A stretch of 64,000 bases of DNA from contig NZ_CP040786.1 of the NCBI RefSeq assembly GCF_021922925.1, positions 2,046,001 to 2,110,000 of the forward strand. Direction: 5' to 3'. The notes under the pieces were generated by a model. That model made no database searches. It was not told the origin of the DNA and was given only the letters and a program-made list of their open reading frames with translations. Below are positions 36,573-45,769 of the stretch, piece by piece. The position numbers were made by a program, and so were the translations under genes. This stretch comes from Clavibacter phaseoli. GTDB lineage: Bacteria > Actinomycetota > Actinomycetes > Actinomycetales > Microbacteriaceae. Numbering within the stretch: position 1 is the first letter of the stretch; every line of letters starts with the position of its first letter.

Positions 36573-38654
36573 CTAGGAGCGCGCGGCCCGCAGGACGGTG
36601 AACGAGCGGTCGCGCACGAGGATGCTCGTCGCGTCCTCGTCCGTGTTCTGCTCGGAGTCCGACGAGATGGCGAGGTGCCACGAGACGCCGAGGCCCTCGG
36701 GCAGCTGGAACTCGACGGGACCCTCGGCCGCGTTGAACGCGACGAAGAACGCGTCGCTGTCCTTGCCCTTCATGATCACGCCGATGCTGAACGCGTTCGG
36801 GTCCGTCCAGTCCTCGGGCTCCAGCGTCGCGCCGTCGGCCCGGATGAAGCGCACGGCCTCCTCCTGGCCCTCGACGTCGTCGCCGCGGAACCAGATGGGA
36901 CGCAGCGCCCGGTTGCCGCGACGCAGGCGGATCAGCTTCCGCGTGAAGTCCTGCAGCTCGCGGTCCGCGTTCGCCCAGTCGAACCACGAGATCTCGTCGT
37001 CCTGGCAGTACGCGTTGTTGTTGCCACCCTGCGTGCGCGCGATCTCGTCGCCGCCGAGCAGCATCGGGACGCCCGAGGACAGCAGCAGCGTGCCGAGGAG
37101 GTTGCGGCGCTGGCGGTCGCGGATCGCGTTGACCTCGGGGTCGTCCGTCGGGCCCTCGACGCCGGCGTTGGAGGAGCGGTTGTCGCTCTCGCCGTCGTTG
37201 TTGTCCTCGCCGTTGGCCTCGTTGTGCTTCTCGTCGTAGGCCGTGAGGTCCGCGAGCGTGAAGCCGTCGTGCGCCGTGATGAAGTTCACGCTGCACAGCG
37301 GCGAGCGGCGGTCGGACTCGTACACGTCCGGGCTGCCGGTGATCCGCTGGGCGAGCGCGCCGAGCACGTTCTGCCCGCTGTGCCAGAAGTCGCGCACGTC
37401 GTCGCGGAACTTCCCGTTCCACTCCGACCAGTCCGCGGGGAAGCCGCCGACCTGGTAGCCGGCGGTGTCCCAGGGCTCCGCGATCATCTTCACGGGCGCG
37501 AGCACCGGGTCCTGGTGGATGAGGGTCAGGAACGCGCTGTGGATCTCGGCGTCGCCGTCCTGGCGCGTGAGCGTGGTGGCGAGGTCGAAGCGGAAGCCGT
37601 CGACGTGCATCTCCTCGACCCAGTAGCGGAGCGAGTCCATGATCAGCGCGAGCGCGGCCGGGTGGCCGACGTTGAGGCTGTTGCCGGTGCCGGTGGTGTC
37701 GAAGTACGACGCCTCGTCGCCCTCCACGAGCCGGTAGTAGGAGGCGTTGTCGATGCCCTTGAGCGACAGCGACGGACCCATGTGGTTGCCCTCTGCGGTG
37801 TGGTTGTAGACCACGTCGAGGATCACCTCGAGGCCGGCGGCGTGCAGCGCCTTCACCATCTCCTTGAACTCGGCGACCTGCTGGCCGCCGTCACCCGCGG
37901 AGCTGTAATCGGAGTAGGGCGCGAGGAAGCCGATGGAGTTGTAGCCCCAGTAGTTGCGGAGGCCCTTCTCCTCGAGGTGCGAGTCCTGCATGAAGTGGTG
38001 CACCGGCAGGAGCTCGACGCTCGTGACGCCGAGGTCGGTGAGGTACTCGATGGCGCTCGGGTGCGCGAGGCCCTTGTAGGTGCCGCGGATCTCCTCGGGC
38101 ACCGACTCGAGCTGCTGCGTGAAGCCCTTCACGTGCACCTCGTAGACGACGGTCTCGTCGAGCGGGGTGCGCGGGGCCTCGTCGTCCTCCCAGTCGAAGC
38201 GGCGGTCGGCCACGACGGAGCGGGGCATGGACGCGGCGGAGTCGGCCTCGTTGATCGCGTCCGGGTCGTCGAAGGTGTGCGCGAAGACGTCCTCGCCCCA
38301 GGTGGGGTGGCCCTCGATCGCGATGGCGTAGGGGTCGAGCAGGAGCTTGGCCGGGTTGTGGCGGAGGCCGCGGGACGGGTCCCACTCGCCGTGGACGCGG
38401 AGGCCGTAGCGGGTGCCGATGCCGGCGCCCTCGACGAGGCCGTGGAACACGTGGCCGGTGCGCTCGGAGAGGCGCGTGCGGGTCTCGGTGCCGTCGTCGT
38501 CGAAGACGCACACCTCCACCGCCTCGGCGGTCTCGGAGTACACGGCGACGTTGAGGCCGCTGGGCAGCCCTCCGTCACGCGCGACGACGGTCGCGCCGAG
38601 CGGGTACGGGCGGCTGATGTAGGAACGGCTGATGGGAGGGAGGTCGATGGTCAC
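36573..38654 (-). CDS. glgX: glycogen debranching enzyme (isoamylase type)
   Basis: A 693-residue GH13 enzyme that hydrolyses alpha-1,6 branches in glycogen. The N-terminal CBM48-like domain is at ~20-110 (GLNVAVYSETAEAVEVCVFD). The catalytic barrel has VILDVVYNHTAEGNHMGPS, the nucleophile Asp357 in DGFRFDLATTL, the acid in MIAEPWD and the stabiliser in ITAHDGFTLADL. NNAYCQDDEISWFDW is typical of GlgX. The length is normal for the family. The GTG start at 38654 is chosen because MTIDLPP is about where relatives begin; the ribosome site is weak. Confidence 0.94.
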   Translation of the reverse strand: MTIDLPPISRSYISRPYPLGATVVARDGGLPSGLNVAVYSETAEAVEVCVFDDDGTETRTRLSERTGHVFHGLVEGAGIGTRYGLRVHGEWDPSRGLRHNPAKLLLDPYAIAIEGHPTWGEDVFAHTFDDPDAINEADSAASMPRSVVADRRFDWEDDEAPRTPLDETVVYEVHVKGFTQQLESVPEEIRGTYKGLAHPSAIEYLTDLGVTSVELLPVHHFMQDSHLEEKGLRNYWGYNSIGFLAPYSDYSSAGDGGQQVAEFKEMVKALHAAGLEVILDVVYNHTAEGNHMGPSLSLKGIDNASYYRLVEGDEASYFDTTGTGNSLNVGHPAALALIMDSLRYWVEEMHVDGFRFDLATTLTRQDGDAEIHSAFLTLIHQDPVLAPVKMIAEPWDTAGYQVGGFPADWSEWNGKFRDDVRDFWHSGQNVLGALAQRITGSPDVYESDRRSPLCSVNFITAHDGFTLADLTAYDEKHNEANGEDNNDGESDNRSSNAGVEGPTDDPEVNAIRDRQRRNLLGTLLLSSGVPMLLGGDEIARTQGGNNNAYCQDDEISWFDWANADRELQDFTRKLIRLRRGNRALRPIWFRGDDVEGQEEAVRFIRADGATLEPEDWTDPNAFSIGVIMKGKDSDAFFVAFNAAEGPVEFQLPEGLGVSWHLAISSDSEQNTDEDATSILVRDRSFTVLRAARS

Positions 38655-38764
38655 GGGTTCAGTATGCTCGCGCTCGCCCAACTCCTTCGTGCACGAAGGG
38701 CGATCCCCAGGCAGCGGTCCGAAGCCGGCGCTGGCCGGACACCGGGCCGCCGCCCAGGCGGTCG

Positions 38765-39760
38765 CTACCGTCCGCGCAGCGAGGCCAGCGCCCGCTCGGC
38801 GCCGGCGCCCCAGGTCGCGAGGAGCACGCCGCGCCCCGCGGAGGGACGCGCGACGACCGCGCGCTGCTCGCCCGCGGCCGTGACCACCGGAGATCCGGCG
38901 GCGCCCGTGCCCAGCGCGCACGGCAGGGAGGTCTGGCCGCCGGCGTCGCGCTGCGGGCGTCCCGCGCAGGCCTCGAGCGCCGCGGTCGGGGATCCCGCGC
39001 TCGGGTAGCCGAGGATCGCGAGTCGCGGCGCTAGCCCGGTCGCCGGCACGAGCGTGGATCCGAACACGGGCTTCGCGGCGCCGACCTCGGCCCCGAGGAC
39101 CTCGCCTGCCGGGCCGCTCACGCGCGCGAAGCCCGCGTCGTCCGCGGCACGGCCGGTGGTCGTCCACGCGGAGGACACCGCGGCGATCCGCACCGGCCAG
39201 ATGCCGTGCGGCGCCGTGGCGCCCTGGGCGCCGGGCACGAAGGTCGCGAGCGCGGAGGCGGCGTGCGTCCGGCGGTCGACCAGGCAGTGGGCGGCCGTCG
39301 CGATGGCGTCGCCGTCGGGCGTGGCCACCACGCTCGCGGTGCAGGCGCGATCTCGTCCGCCGTCGACGTAGAAGAGGACGCCGACGAACGGCTGGTCCGG
39401 GTGGGGCACGGGCGTGGAGTCGGAGGCGGCGTCGGACGCGGACTCCGTGTATGCGGTCGCGGGGGCGGACGACACGGAGCCCCCGGCGACCGCGGGGCTG
39501 GCGGCGAGGGCGGCGGCGCGACGCTCGGGCGTCCAGTGCGCGGCGGCGGCGACCCGGTCGGCGGAGGCCGGGGCGACGACGACGGACGCCTCCTCGGCCG
39601 ACGCCGCGACGGGCGCGGCGAGGACGGCCGACGAGGTGAGGCCGCCGGCGAGCGCCAGCGCGACGCCGGCGGCGGCCCGGCGTCGGGATAGGGATCGGGG
39701 GCGGGAGGCGGCCGAGGCCGCCGGGGTAGATGCGGTGGTGGATCGCGGACGGATGCGCAT
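38765..39760 (-). CDS. secreted trypsin-fold (S1) protein with missing nucleophile
   Basis: A 331-residue exported protein: Arg-rich signal peptide to about residue 55 (AAPVAASAEE), a Ser/Ala-rich propeptide-like stretch, then a chymotrypsin fold. His158 in ATAAHCLVD and a candidate Asp in DDAGFARV are present. The nucleophile motif, normally G-x-S-G-(G/S)-P, reads GAAGSPVV, so Ala288 stands where Ser is required. Four Cys could form disulfides. It resembles the Pat-1/Chp-like secreted serine proteases of Clavibacter. As read it would be a binder or decoy rather than a protease, unless the fold places Ser290 differently. Confidence 0.78.
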   Translation of the reverse strand: MRIRPRSTTASTPAASAASRPRSLSRRRAAAGVALALAGGLTSSAVLAAPVAASAEEASVVVAPASADRVAAAAHWTPERRAAALAASPAVAGGSVSSAPATAYTESASDAASDSTPVPHPDQPFVGVLFYVDGGRDRACTASVVATPDGDAIATAAHCLVDRRTHAASALATFVPGAQGATAPHGIWPVRIAAVSSAWTTTGRAADDAGFARVSGPAGEVLGAEVGAAKPVFGSTLVPATGLAPRLAILGYPSAGSPTAALEACAGRPQRDAGGQTSLPCALGTGAAGSPVVTAAGEQRAVVARPSAGRGVLLATWGAGAERALASLRGR

Positions 39761-39920
39761 GTCGTTCCTCCAGGCTCGTGCGGCTCGCGACCCGGCGGGG
39801 ACGTCGCTCGCCGACGCGGACGTCGAGACGGACAGCCCTCGGGGGACGCGCGGACGCCGGCACGGTACCGGGATCGGCCCGCTCGTCGTCGGCCACGTCC
39901 CCAGGGCCGGGGCGCGGCCG

Positions 39921-41384
39921 TCAGACCAGGACCGACCGGTCCACGACGTCGTGCTCGCGGCCCCCGTCGAGCCGGCCGGCCGAGGGCGCGAGCCCGCGCC
40001 AGGAGTCCTCGAGGATGTCGAGCGCGCGGTCGGTGGCGGCGGGCGGCGCCGTGATGGGGATCCGGAGGAACCGCTCGAACGCGCCGTCGTGACCGAAGCG
40101 GCCGCCGCCCGTGATCGCCAGCCCGCGCGACCGGGCGGCCAGCGCGAGCTCCGTGCTCACGGGCGCGCCGATCCCGACCCACACCGCGAGCCCGCCGTCG
40201 ACGTGCGGGACCTCCCAGCCGGGGAACCGCCGCGCGAGCTCGGCCTCCACGTGGTCGCGTGTCTCCCGCAGACGCGCGCGGCGCTCGGCGAGGATCCCGT
40301 CCATCCCACCGAGGACGTCGGCCACCACGAGCTGCTCGAGCACGGGCGTGCCGAGGTCGCGGGACGATCGCGCGCGCGCCAGGTCGCGCAGGAGCGGCCG
40401 GCCGGCCCGGATCCAGCCGACGCGGAGCCCGCCCCACACCGTCTTGCCCACCGACCCGACGAGCACGACCGCGCCGGGGGACCCGTGCACGGCGAGCGGC
40501 GGATGCGCGGTCGGCCGGTCGATGTCGAGCTCGGCCGTCGTCTCGTCCGCGACCACGGTGACGCCGTGCGCCTCGGCGAGCGCCACGATCCGCGCCCGCT
40601 GGTCCTCGGGCATCGTCCGGCCGGTGGGGTTGTGGAAGTCCGGCATGAGGTAGGCGACCGCGGGCCGCGTGCGGCGGATCGTCTGCTCGAGCACGTCCTC
40701 GTCCCAGCCGCCGGCGCCGACGCCCGCCCCGACGAGCCGGGCGCCCGCGTCGCGCAGCGCCTGGATCGCGTGCGGGTAGCTCGGCTGCTCGACGAGCGCG
40801 CGGTCGCCGCGGTGCACGAGGACGGAGGCGAGGAGGCCGATCCCGTGCTGCGCACCGACCGTCACCATGACGTCGTCGGCCTCGGTCGGCAGGCCGCGCG
40901 CGCGGTAGCGGGCCGCGACGGCCTCGCGCAGCTCCGGGAGGCCGTCGACGTCGTAGCCGTGCCCCTCGAGGTTCGCGGGCAGCCGGGCGGCGGCGCGCAT
41001 CGCGGCGTCGGCGAGCGCGGGCGCCGCGGGCACGGCGGCGCGGCTCATGTCCGCCACCTCGCGGCCGTCGCCCTCCGCGCGGAGCGGGCTCCGGGGGATC
41101 CGCGTCACGCTGCCCGAGCCGCGGCGGCTCGCGAGGTGGCCGGTCGCGCGCAGCGCCGCGTAGGCCGCCGCGACCGTGGTGCGGCTGAGGCCGAGCGCGG
41201 CCGCGAGCTCCCGCTCGGCGGGCAGCCGGGCCCCCACGGGCACGCGCCCGTCGAGCACGAGGTGCCGGATCCCGTCGGCGAGCGCCTGGTACGCCGGCGC
41301 CCCGGGTCGCGCCCACTCGCCCAGCAGCGCCGTGAGGGCGGTCGGGCCGAGCACGGCGGAGGGAGCGGATCCAGCGAGGGTCAT
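39921..41384 (-). CDS. MocR-type GntR/aminotransferase regulator
   Basis: A 487-residue fusion of a GntR winged helix (~25-95: AYQALADGIRHLVLDGRVPVG, LGLSRTTVAAAYAALRATGHL) and a PLP aminotransferase fold (~130-470). The PLP Lys314 is in VGSVGKTVWGGLRVGW and the motif MPDFHNPTGRTM binds the cofactor. MocR proteins such as PdxR and GabR sense PLP or amine ligands and control a divergent gene. Here that gene encodes a YczE-like membrane protein, a well-known MocR partner. The start at 41384 is adjacent to a clear inverted repeat. Confidence 0.9.
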   Translation of the reverse strand: MTLAGSAPSAVLGPTALTALLGEWARPGAPAYQALADGIRHLVLDGRVPVGARLPAERELAAALGLSRTTVAAAYAALRATGHLASRRGSGSVTRIPRSPLRAEGDGREVADMSRAAVPAAPALADAAMRAAARLPANLEGHGYDVDGLPELREAVAARYRARGLPTEADDVMVTVGAQHGIGLLASVLVHRGDRALVEQPSYPHAIQALRDAGARLVGAGVGAGGWDEDVLEQTIRRTRPAVAYLMPDFHNPTGRTMPEDQRARIVALAEAHGVTVVADETTAELDIDRPTAHPPLAVHGSPGAVVLVGSVGKTVWGGLRVGWIRAGRPLLRDLARARSSRDLGTPVLEQLVVADVLGGMDGILAERRARLRETRDHVEAELARRFPGWEVPHVDGGLAVWVGIGAPVSTELALAARSRGLAITGGGRFGHDGAFERFLRIPITAPPAATDRALDILEDSWRGLAPSAGRLDGGREHDVVDRSVLV

Positions 41385-41440
41385 GAGGCCACAGCCTGTC
41401 GATTGGCCTCTTGTCCCGCAACCCCCGGGCACGATTGGAT
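41385..41440. promoter_or_regulatory. MocR operator region between divergent genes
   Basis: GAGGCCA (41385-41391) and TGGCCTC (41404-41410) are perfect inverted arms with a 12-base spacer. GATTGG occurs at 41401-41406 and again at 41433-41438, 32 bases apart, about three helical turns. MocR proteins typically bind spaced direct repeats in such divergent gaps, so both elements are plausible contacts. Confidence 0.5.
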
Positions 41441-41447
41441 CTCCCAC

Positions 41448-42113
41448 ATGCTCCGTCGCTCAGTCCAGTTCGCCATCGGCATCTTCCTCTACGGCTTCGC
41501 CATCGGCATGATGCTCCAGGCCGCCATCGGCGTCTCGCCGTGGGACGTCCTGTCCCAGGGCGTCGCCCTGCAGAGCGGCCTGCCGTTCGGCGTCGTCACC
41601 AACATCATCGGCGCGCTCGTGCTGCTGCTCTGGATCCCCATCCGCCAGCGTCCCGGCTGGGGCACCGTGCTCAACGTGCTCTTCGTCGGCTACAGCGCGC
41701 AGGTCGGGCTGGCCGTCATCCCCGCGGTCGACAGCCTCTGGATCCGCGTCCCGCTCTTCGCCGCCGGCCTCGTGCTCCTGGGATTCGCGACGGGCCTCTA
41801 CATCGGCGCGCACTTCGGCCCCGGTCCCCGTGACGGCCTCATGACCGGGATCCACCGCCGCACGGGCTGGCCGGTGTGGCGCGTGCGCGTGGGCATCGAG
41901 CTGGTCGTGCTCGCGATCGGCTGGGCGCTCGGCGGGAACGTGGGCATCGGGACGCTCGCCTTCGCCCTCCTGATCGGCCCCATCGTCCAGCGCACGCTCC
42001 CCCTGTTCGACCTGCCGGTGCCCGCGCGCCGCCCCCGCGGTCGGGGGCGCGGAGCCACCCCGGACGACCCGGCGGGCACGCTCCCCACGGGCCCCGTCGC
42101 GACGGTCCGGTAG
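41448..42113 (+). CDS. YczE/YyaS/YitT-family membrane protein
   Basis: A 221-residue membrane protein with five hydrophobic helices. RSVQFAIGIFLYGFAIGMMLQAAIGVSPWDVLSQG and GPRDGLMTGIHRRTGWPVWRVRVGIELVVLAIGW are the conserved YczE features. The C-terminal ~30 residues are an Arg/Pro-rich tail. The function is not known; an export role for an amino-acid-like or vitamin-B6-related compound has been suggested by MocR partnership. Divergent from the MocR regulator, 63 bases apart. Confidence 0.86.
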   Translation: MLRRSVQFAIGIFLYGFAIGMMLQAAIGVSPWDVLSQGVALQSGLPFGVVTNIIGALVLLLWIPIRQRPGWGTVLNVLFVGYSAQVGLAVIPAVDSLWIRVPLFAAGLVLLGFATGLYIGAHFGPGPRDGLMTGIHRRTGWPVWRVRVGIELVVLAIGWALGGNVGIGTLAFALLIGPIVQRTLPLFDLPVPARRPRGRGRGATPDDPAGTLPTGPVATVR

Positions 42114-42187
42114 TCCGCGGGGCGACGGGGATCCAGCGGGGTCACGGGCCGCGCCCAGCGCCGTCGCGGCCCGGGCGCGTCGCGGGG

Positions 42188-42193
42188 TATCGT
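42188..42193 (+). promoter_or_regulatory. -10 box (TATCGT) of the APC transporter gene
   Basis: TATCGT ends eight bases before the GTG at 42202, consistent with a leaderless or near-leaderless message. The alternative TTG at 42193 overlaps this box and is therefore unlikely to be the start. Confidence 0.5.
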
Positions 42194-42201
42194 TGCCGCT
42201 C

Positions 42202-44259
42202 GTGACTCCGGACCCCCAGGCTCCCGAGAGCAGTCCCGCCAAGCGGCTGCTCATCGGCGAGAAGCTCGCCAGCGACAAGCTCGAGGGCCAGCTGCTCCCC
42301 AAGCACCTCGCGCTCCCCATCTTCGCGAGCGACCCGCTCAGCTCGGTCGCCTACGCGCCGCAGGAGCTGCTCCTCATCCTCACGCTCGGCGGCCTCGCCT
42401 TCCTGAGCTTCGCGCCGTGGGTCGCGGCCTGCGTCGTGATCCTGCTGGTCGTCGTGGTGCTCAGCTACCGCCAGCTCATCAAGGCGTACCCGTCCGGCGG
42501 CGGCGACTACGAGGTCGCCCACAAGAACCTCGGCGAGAAGGCCGGCCTCGTCGTCGCGTCCGCGCTCCTCGTCGACTACATCCTCACGGTGGCGGTGTCG
42601 GTGGCCTCGGGCGTCGACAACATCATCAGCGCGATCCCGGAGATCGCCCCCTTCCGCGTGGAGATCGCGGTCTTCTTCGTGGCGGTCCTCGCGGCCGTGA
42701 ACCTCCGCGGCGTGCGCGAGTCGAGCAAGGCCTTCGCCGTGCCGACCTACCTCTTCATCGCCAGCGTGGGCCTCATGATCGTGGTCGGCCTCGTCCGCAC
42801 GGCGCTCGGCGACCCGCCCGTCGCGGAGTCTGCCGCGTACACGGTCGAGACCCCGAGCCTGTCGCAGGTCGCGTTCATCCTCCTGCTGCTGCGCGCGTTC
42901 TCGAGCGGCTGCTCCGCGCTCACCGGCGTCGAGGCCATCTCCAACGGCGTGCCCGCGTTCCGCACGCCCAAGGTCAAGAACGCGCAGGCGACCCTCGTGA
43001 TCATGGGCGGCACCGCCATCGTGCTGTTCGTCGGCCTCACGGCCCTCGCGCTCATCGCGCAGGTGCACTACGGCGAGAAGCCGTGCGACCTCATCGGCTG
43101 GGCCGGCTGCGCCACCGAGCCGCAGAAGAGCCTCATGGCGCAGGTCGCGGGGGCCACGTTCGGGAACGGCAGCGTGATGTTCTACCTGCTGCAGGCGACC
43201 ACCGCCGCGGTGCTGCTGCTCGCGGCCAACACCGCGTTCAACGGCTTCCCCCTGCTCGGGTCCGTGCTCGCCAAGGACGCCTACGCGCCCAAGTCGCTGC
43301 TCACCCGCGGCGACCGCCTCGTCTACAGCAACGGCATGCTGCTCCTGGCGCTCGGCGCGACGCTCATCCTCGTCGTCTACCAGGCCAACCTCACGCAGCT
43401 CATCCAGCTCTACATCATCGGCGTCTTCGTGTCGTTCACCCTCGGGCAGACCGGCATGGTCGTGCACTGGACCCGCATGCTCCGCGAGGGCTGCGCCAAC
43501 CGCGGGGAGGTGATCCGCGGCCTCGCCATCAACGCGTTCGGCGCGCTGCTCACCGCGCTCGTCCTCATCGTCGTGACCATCACGAAGTTCACGCACGGCG
43601 CCTGGCTGGTGTTCGCGATCATGCCGGTGCTCTTCCTCCTCATGCTCGGCGTGAACCGCTACTACCGCGACGTGGAGAAGGAGATCGAGGTCGATCCCGT
43701 CACCGTCTTCGGCTCCACGGGCGACCACGCGGTCGTCCTCGTCGGCCGGATGCAGAAGCCGGTCCTCAAGGCCCTCGACTACGCCATCGCGGCGAACCAC
43801 GACAGCATCGAGGCGGTGCACGTCTCCGTCGACGACGAGGCGACCCGGCTCCTGGAGCGCCAGTGGGTCGAGATGGGGATCGAGATGCCGCTGCGCATCG
43901 TCGCCTCGCCGTACCGCGACATCAGCTTCCCGCTCATCAAGTACCTGAAGTCCCGGCGGGCGGAGCACGGCAGCGAGATCATCACGGTCTACACCCCCGT
44001 CTACATCGTCGGCCACTGGTGGGAGACGCTGCTGCACAACCACAAGGCCCGCCGGATCCGCCAGAAGCTGCTCCTCGTGCACGGCGTCACGCTGGCGCTG
44101 GTGCCGTGGCTGCTCGACTCGTCCGAGCTCATCTACGGCCGCCGGTCGCGTCCGGTCCCCGGGCAGGACCGCCGCGGCGAGCCCGTGCGCCCCGCCATCC
44201 GCCGGCCCGGCCCGCCGGTCACGCCGGTGAAGCACACGAGCGGCCGCGAGACGCCGTAG
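42202..44259 (+). CDS. APC/KUP-like permease with cytoplasmic C-terminal domain (KimA-like)
   Basis: A 685-residue transporter with about twelve helices between residues 45 and 490, then a ~190-residue soluble domain. LPIFASDPLSSVAYAPQELLLIL and YRQLIKAYPSGGGDYEVA are typical of the YdaO/KimA branch of APC transporters; Bacillus KimA imports potassium and is inhibited by c-di-AMP. The soluble part (DHAVVLVGRMQKPVLKALDYAIAANHDSIEAVHVSVDD) looks like a universal-stress-type fold. I see no ydaO-type riboswitch in the ~80-base upstream gap. Potassium as substrate is inferred from family. Confidence 0.8.
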   Translation: MTPDPQAPESSPAKRLLIGEKLASDKLEGQLLPKHLALPIFASDPLSSVAYAPQELLLILTLGGLAFLSFAPWVAACVVILLVVVVLSYRQLIKAYPSGGGDYEVAHKNLGEKAGLVVASALLVDYILTVAVSVASGVDNIISAIPEIAPFRVEIAVFFVAVLAAVNLRGVRESSKAFAVPTYLFIASVGLMIVVGLVRTALGDPPVAESAAYTVETPSLSQVAFILLLLRAFSSGCSALTGVEAISNGVPAFRTPKVKNAQATLVIMGGTAIVLFVGLTALALIAQVHYGEKPCDLIGWAGCATEPQKSLMAQVAGATFGNGSVMFYLLQATTAAVLLLAANTAFNGFPLLGSVLAKDAYAPKSLLTRGDRLVYSNGMLLLALGATLILVVYQANLTQLIQLYIIGVFVSFTLGQTGMVVHWTRMLREGCANRGEVIRGLAINAFGALLTALVLIVVTITKFTHGAWLVFAIMPVLFLLMLGVNRYYRDVEKEIEVDPVTVFGSTGDHAVVLVGRMQKPVLKALDYAIAANHDSIEAVHVSVDDEATRLLERQWVEMGIEMPLRIVASPYRDISFPLIKYLKSRRAEHGSEIITVYTPVYIVGHWWETLLHNHKARRIRQKLLLVHGVTLALVPWLLDSSELIYGRRSRPVPGQDRRGEPVRPAIRRPGPPVTPVKHTSGRETP

Positions 44260-44283
44260 CCGCGACTCCCCGACGACGGCGGG

Positions 44284-44303
44284 TGTCCTCCGAATGGAGG
44301 ACA
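44284..44303 (+). terminator. hairpin after the APC transporter gene
   Basis: TGTCCTCC (44284-44291) and GGAGGACA (44296-44303) form an 8-base stem with a GAAT loop, 25 bases after the transporter stop. Confidence 0.5.
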
Positions 44304-44520
44304 TGCGGTTAGGGTGGTTAGTGCACGAACTCTTCCCCCGAGAGGTTGTGCCGACCGGCCCGACCCCCTGCGCGCATGCGCCAGGCGGTCGGATCGCGGT
44401 GACCGGGTCGGCCCGAGAGGCCCGTGTCGCGGGGGTCCGCGTCGCGAGTACCCGCGAACGGCGCCGGGCCCCCGCCCCCACCCGCCGAGCTGGTCGTCCG
44501 ACGCAGCCCGCGGCCGGCCC
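44304..44520 (+). other. unassigned 217-base gap with promoter-like box and C-rich hairpins
   Basis: TAGGGT at 44310-44315 resembles the -10 boxes used elsewhere in the window and is followed five bases later by GTG. The next ~60 bases include CTCTTCCCCCGAGAG, a short hairpin with a C5 loop, and CCCGAGAGG recurs 72 bases later. A small RNA (vaguely like the C-loop 6C RNAs) or a short leaderless ORF is possible, but no frame has convincing coding character. Confidence 0.25.
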
Positions 44521-45651
44521 TCAGCCCAGGGCCGCGACGACCTGCCGCGCGACGCGGCGTCCCGCGCGGTTCGCGCCGATCGTCGAGGCCTGCGGACCGT
44601 AGCCCGCGAGGAACACCCGCGGATCCCGCGCCGACACCCCCGACTCGACCCGCACGCCGCCCTCCTTCTCGCGCAGGCCGAGCGGCGCGAGGTGCCGGAT
44701 CTCCGGCCGGAAGCCGGTGGCCCAGATGACGGCGTCGACCTGGTCGCGCCCGCCGTCCGCCCAGACCACCCCGTCCTCCTCGAAGCGCGCGAGGGGACCG
44801 CGGCTGTCGAGCACCCCGCGCCGGATCCCGGCGACGATGCGCCGCGTGCGCGGCACGCCCGTCCCGCTGACGATGCTCGGCAGCGCCTCCCCCGCGCGCG
44901 CGGCCTGGTCCTGCAGGTCCACCGCGCGCACGGCGGCCTCGACGTCGAGCTCGCCCGCCTCGAGGAAGTCGACGGGGCGCCTGGTCGACCACAGGGTGCG
45001 CGCGGCCACGCCCTCCAGCTCCAGGAGGAAGCCGATGGCGGAGGTGCCACCGCCCACGACGAGCACGCGGAGCCCGCGCAGGTCGGCCGCCGCGCGGTAG
45101 CCGGATGTGTGGAGCTGCCGGCCGCGGAAGGTCGCGAGCCCGGGGTACGAGGGGATGAACGGCGCGCCCCATGTCCCCGTGGCGTTGACGACCAGCCGGG
45201 AGACCCGGTCGCCGTCGGTGGCGCGCACGAGGAGGGGGAGGGCGGAGTCCGACGGATGGGCGGCCCGGCGCCGCGACGCGGCCGGCGGCGGCACGTCCGC
45301 GTCCAGCACGGCGCGCACCTCCACGGGGCGGGCGACCCGCAGGTCGAAGTGCCGCTCGTACAGGCCGTAGTGGTCGCGGACGACGTCGCGCGCGGGGAGG
45401 CGCCGGTCGGCCGTGGCGAACGAGATGCCGAGCTCGGACATGCCGGGCAGGTCGGCGACGCGGTGCGCGGATCCGAGGCGCAGCGCCGCCCAGCGGTGCT
45501 GCCAGGCCCCGCCCGTCGTCGGCCCGCGGTCGAGCACGACGGCGTCGGTCCCCATGCGGAGGCCGAGCCGCTGCAGGTGGTACGCGACCGAGAGGCCGGC
45601 CTGTCCGGCGCCGATGACCACGACCTGGGTCTCTGCCGGTTCGGAGCTCAT
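44521..45651 (-). CDS. flavin-dependent NAD(P)H oxidoreductase/monooxygenase-like protein
   Basis: A 376-residue two-dinucleotide-fold flavoprotein. FAD binds at VIGAGQAGLSVAYHLQRLG (residues ~11-29), NAD(P)H at LVVGGGTSAIGFLLELEG, and ATGFRPEIRHL is the C-terminal FAD-contact motif. It resembles CzcO/Trk-type and flavin-containing monooxygenases. The middle has an Ala/Arg-rich insertion (VPPPAASRRRAAHP). A TAGCCT box lies nine bases before the ATG. The substrate is unknown and no partner gene is adjacent. Confidence 0.87.
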   Translation of the reverse strand: MSSEPAETQVVVIGAGQAGLSVAYHLQRLGLRMGTDAVVLDRGPTTGGAWQHRWAALRLGSAHRVADLPGMSELGISFATADRRLPARDVVRDHYGLYERHFDLRVARPVEVRAVLDADVPPPAASRRRAAHPSDSALPLLVRATDGDRVSRLVVNATGTWGAPFIPSYPGLATFRGRQLHTSGYRAAADLRGLRVLVVGGGTSAIGFLLELEGVAARTLWSTRRPVDFLEAGELDVEAAVRAVDLQDQAARAGEALPSIVSGTGVPRTRRIVAGIRRGVLDSRGPLARFEEDGVVWADGGRDQVDAVIWATGFRPEIRHLAPLGLREKEGGVRVESGVSARDPRVFLAGYGPQASTIGANRAGRRVARQVVAALG

Positions 45652-45769
45652 GGGACGACCAGGCTAACGCCCGCTCCCCGGCGGAGGCCGATCACGGGAC
45701 GAGGTCGTACGATGCCCGTGCACGCTCTCGGACGAGGGGGACACGCCCGGGACGACGAGGGCCACATGT

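Noticed and set aside
42114..42201. A c-di-AMP (ydaO-type) riboswitch before the KimA-like transporter
   Set aside because: The gap is under 90 bases, lacks the conserved GA-rich core, and the -10 box lies only eight bases before the start.
44310..44330. Telomere-like TTAGGGTGGTTAG sequence
   Set aside because: Only one and a half units; better explained by a TAGGGT -10 box.
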